From contig SFID01000021.1 of assembly GCA_004555425.1 (NCBI GenBank), positions 1 through 22,309 of the forward strand: DNA of 22,309 nucleotides, read 5' to 3'. The notes under the pieces were generated by a model that saw only the letters and a program-made list of their open reading frames with translations, searched no databases and was not told the DNA's origin. Origin of the DNA: Bacteroidales bacterium. GTDB taxonomy: Bacteria; Bacteroidota; Bacteroidia; Bacteroidales; Bacteroidaceae. Below, piece by piece: positions 22,086 through 22,309 of this stretch; the stretch's first letter is position 1, and each line of letters begins with the position of its first letter. The position numbers and the translations under genes were made by a program.

Positions 22086-22088
22086 TAC

Positions 22089-22137
22089 TAGCGAAGAGGA
22101 AAGAGTCCTAAACACGGGGTTCTTTCCTCTTTTTTTG
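22089..22137 (+). ncRNA. Candidate short hairpin RNA or attenuator, copy 2
   Basis: CTAGCG leads into the arm AAGAGGAAAGA, a loop with CC...GG and the arm TCTTTCCTCTT running into a series of T, a textbook intrinsic terminator a few bases after the expected transcription start. Stem pairs differing from copy 1 are changed on both sides. The RNA would be about 45-50 nt if it ends here. Confidence 0.55.
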
Positions 22138-22309
22138 GCCCATTATAAAGGAAGAAATACATCGGAAGTTGGAAATTCTAGATGCTTTTGCGGATTTTCT
22201 AAATGCTTTAGCGGAAATTTTCTTGGCTTTATCGGTGCGCGAATTGACGATGTAGAGAATTTTTCGCGGCCGAAAATATAAAAGATATTAAAAGTTTTCG
22301 CGCGAAAAA

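Larger units (their letters stand above)
21968..22309 (+). other. Copy 2 of the conserved promoter-hairpin element
   Basis: From CCTCGTAATATAA this gene-free, A/T-rich end of the window repeats the island at 10200-10552 in the opposite orientation. Order: conserved CGCGTGTGCAAAACTCGTC, inverted repeat, promoter, hairpin with T-run, then about 120 loosely conserved bases. In both copies that last part can be read as an amphipathic stretch (AFADFLNALAEIFLALSVREL here) but without an ATG. What it controls, if anything, lies beyond 22309. The 54 bases between the permease stop and the element show nothing. Confidence 0.85.

Overview
The window looks like chromosome from a member of the Bacteroidales (phylum Bacteroidota), probably Prevotella-like. 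The grounds are promoters of the Bacteroides type (TTTG, 20 bases, TAnnTTTG), almost no Shine-Dalgarno sequences, and a typical gene set: a PorT/OmpX-like barrel, NhaD, PdxB, Mip/FkpA-like FKBP isomerases, a bacterial GH3 protein, a Big_5/Ig-like lipoprotein, a DUF3108 protein, MutS, and RbfA followed by a LolC/E-type permease. Housekeeping genes are GC-rich. The first 1.3 kb and the intergenic islands at about 10.2-10.55 kb and 22.0-22.3 kb are clearly richer in A+T. The genus is an inference.

Layout. 1-1313: a secreted LamG-like protein on the minus strand, cut by the window edge. 1525-3966 (minus): a small ABM-fold protein, an outer-membrane barrel and the Na+/H+ antiporter NhaD with a good promoter. 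4.1-4.44 kb: repeat block A. 4430-5530 (minus): pdxB, whose stop and apparent start lie in repeats. 5.53-5.73 kb: block B. 5772-9465 (minus): four consecutive FKBP-type prolyl isomerases, one secreted, two lipoproteins and one cytosolic. 9.47-10.65 kb: a gene-free island with block C, an inverted pair of promoter-like boxes, a short element with 36-bp inverted ends, and copy 1 of a promoter-plus-hairpin RNA element. 10656-11360 (plus): a sirtuin without the zinc knuckle. 11.36-11.70 kb: block E. 11704-16082 (plus): GH3 protein, Ig-like lipoprotein, DUF3108 protein. 16.1-16.23 kb: block F. 16244-19984 (minus): mutS and a glycosyltransferase-like gene. 20235-21913 (plus): rbfA and a LolC/E-like permease. 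21.97-22.31 kb: copy 2 of the RNA element, opposite in orientation to copy 1.

The genes are mostly ordinary; the unusual content is between them. (1) Two inverted copies, 11.5 kb apart, of a transcription unit with an 11-bp inverted-repeat operator candidate, a near-consensus promoter and a terminator-like hairpin. The stems differ by compensated base-pair changes, which points to a selected RNA structure. (2) A modular intergenic repeat family, blocks A to F. It joins arrays of 15-17 bp hairpins, which have different but self-complementary stems and a shared TAGTTTCAAC linker, to palindromic tracts of the heptamer TTAGGAA/TTAGGAG. These tracts directly abut the start codons of three genes and the stop codon of one. 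No tRNA, rRNA, CRISPR array, transposase, integrase or recognisable defence system was seen.
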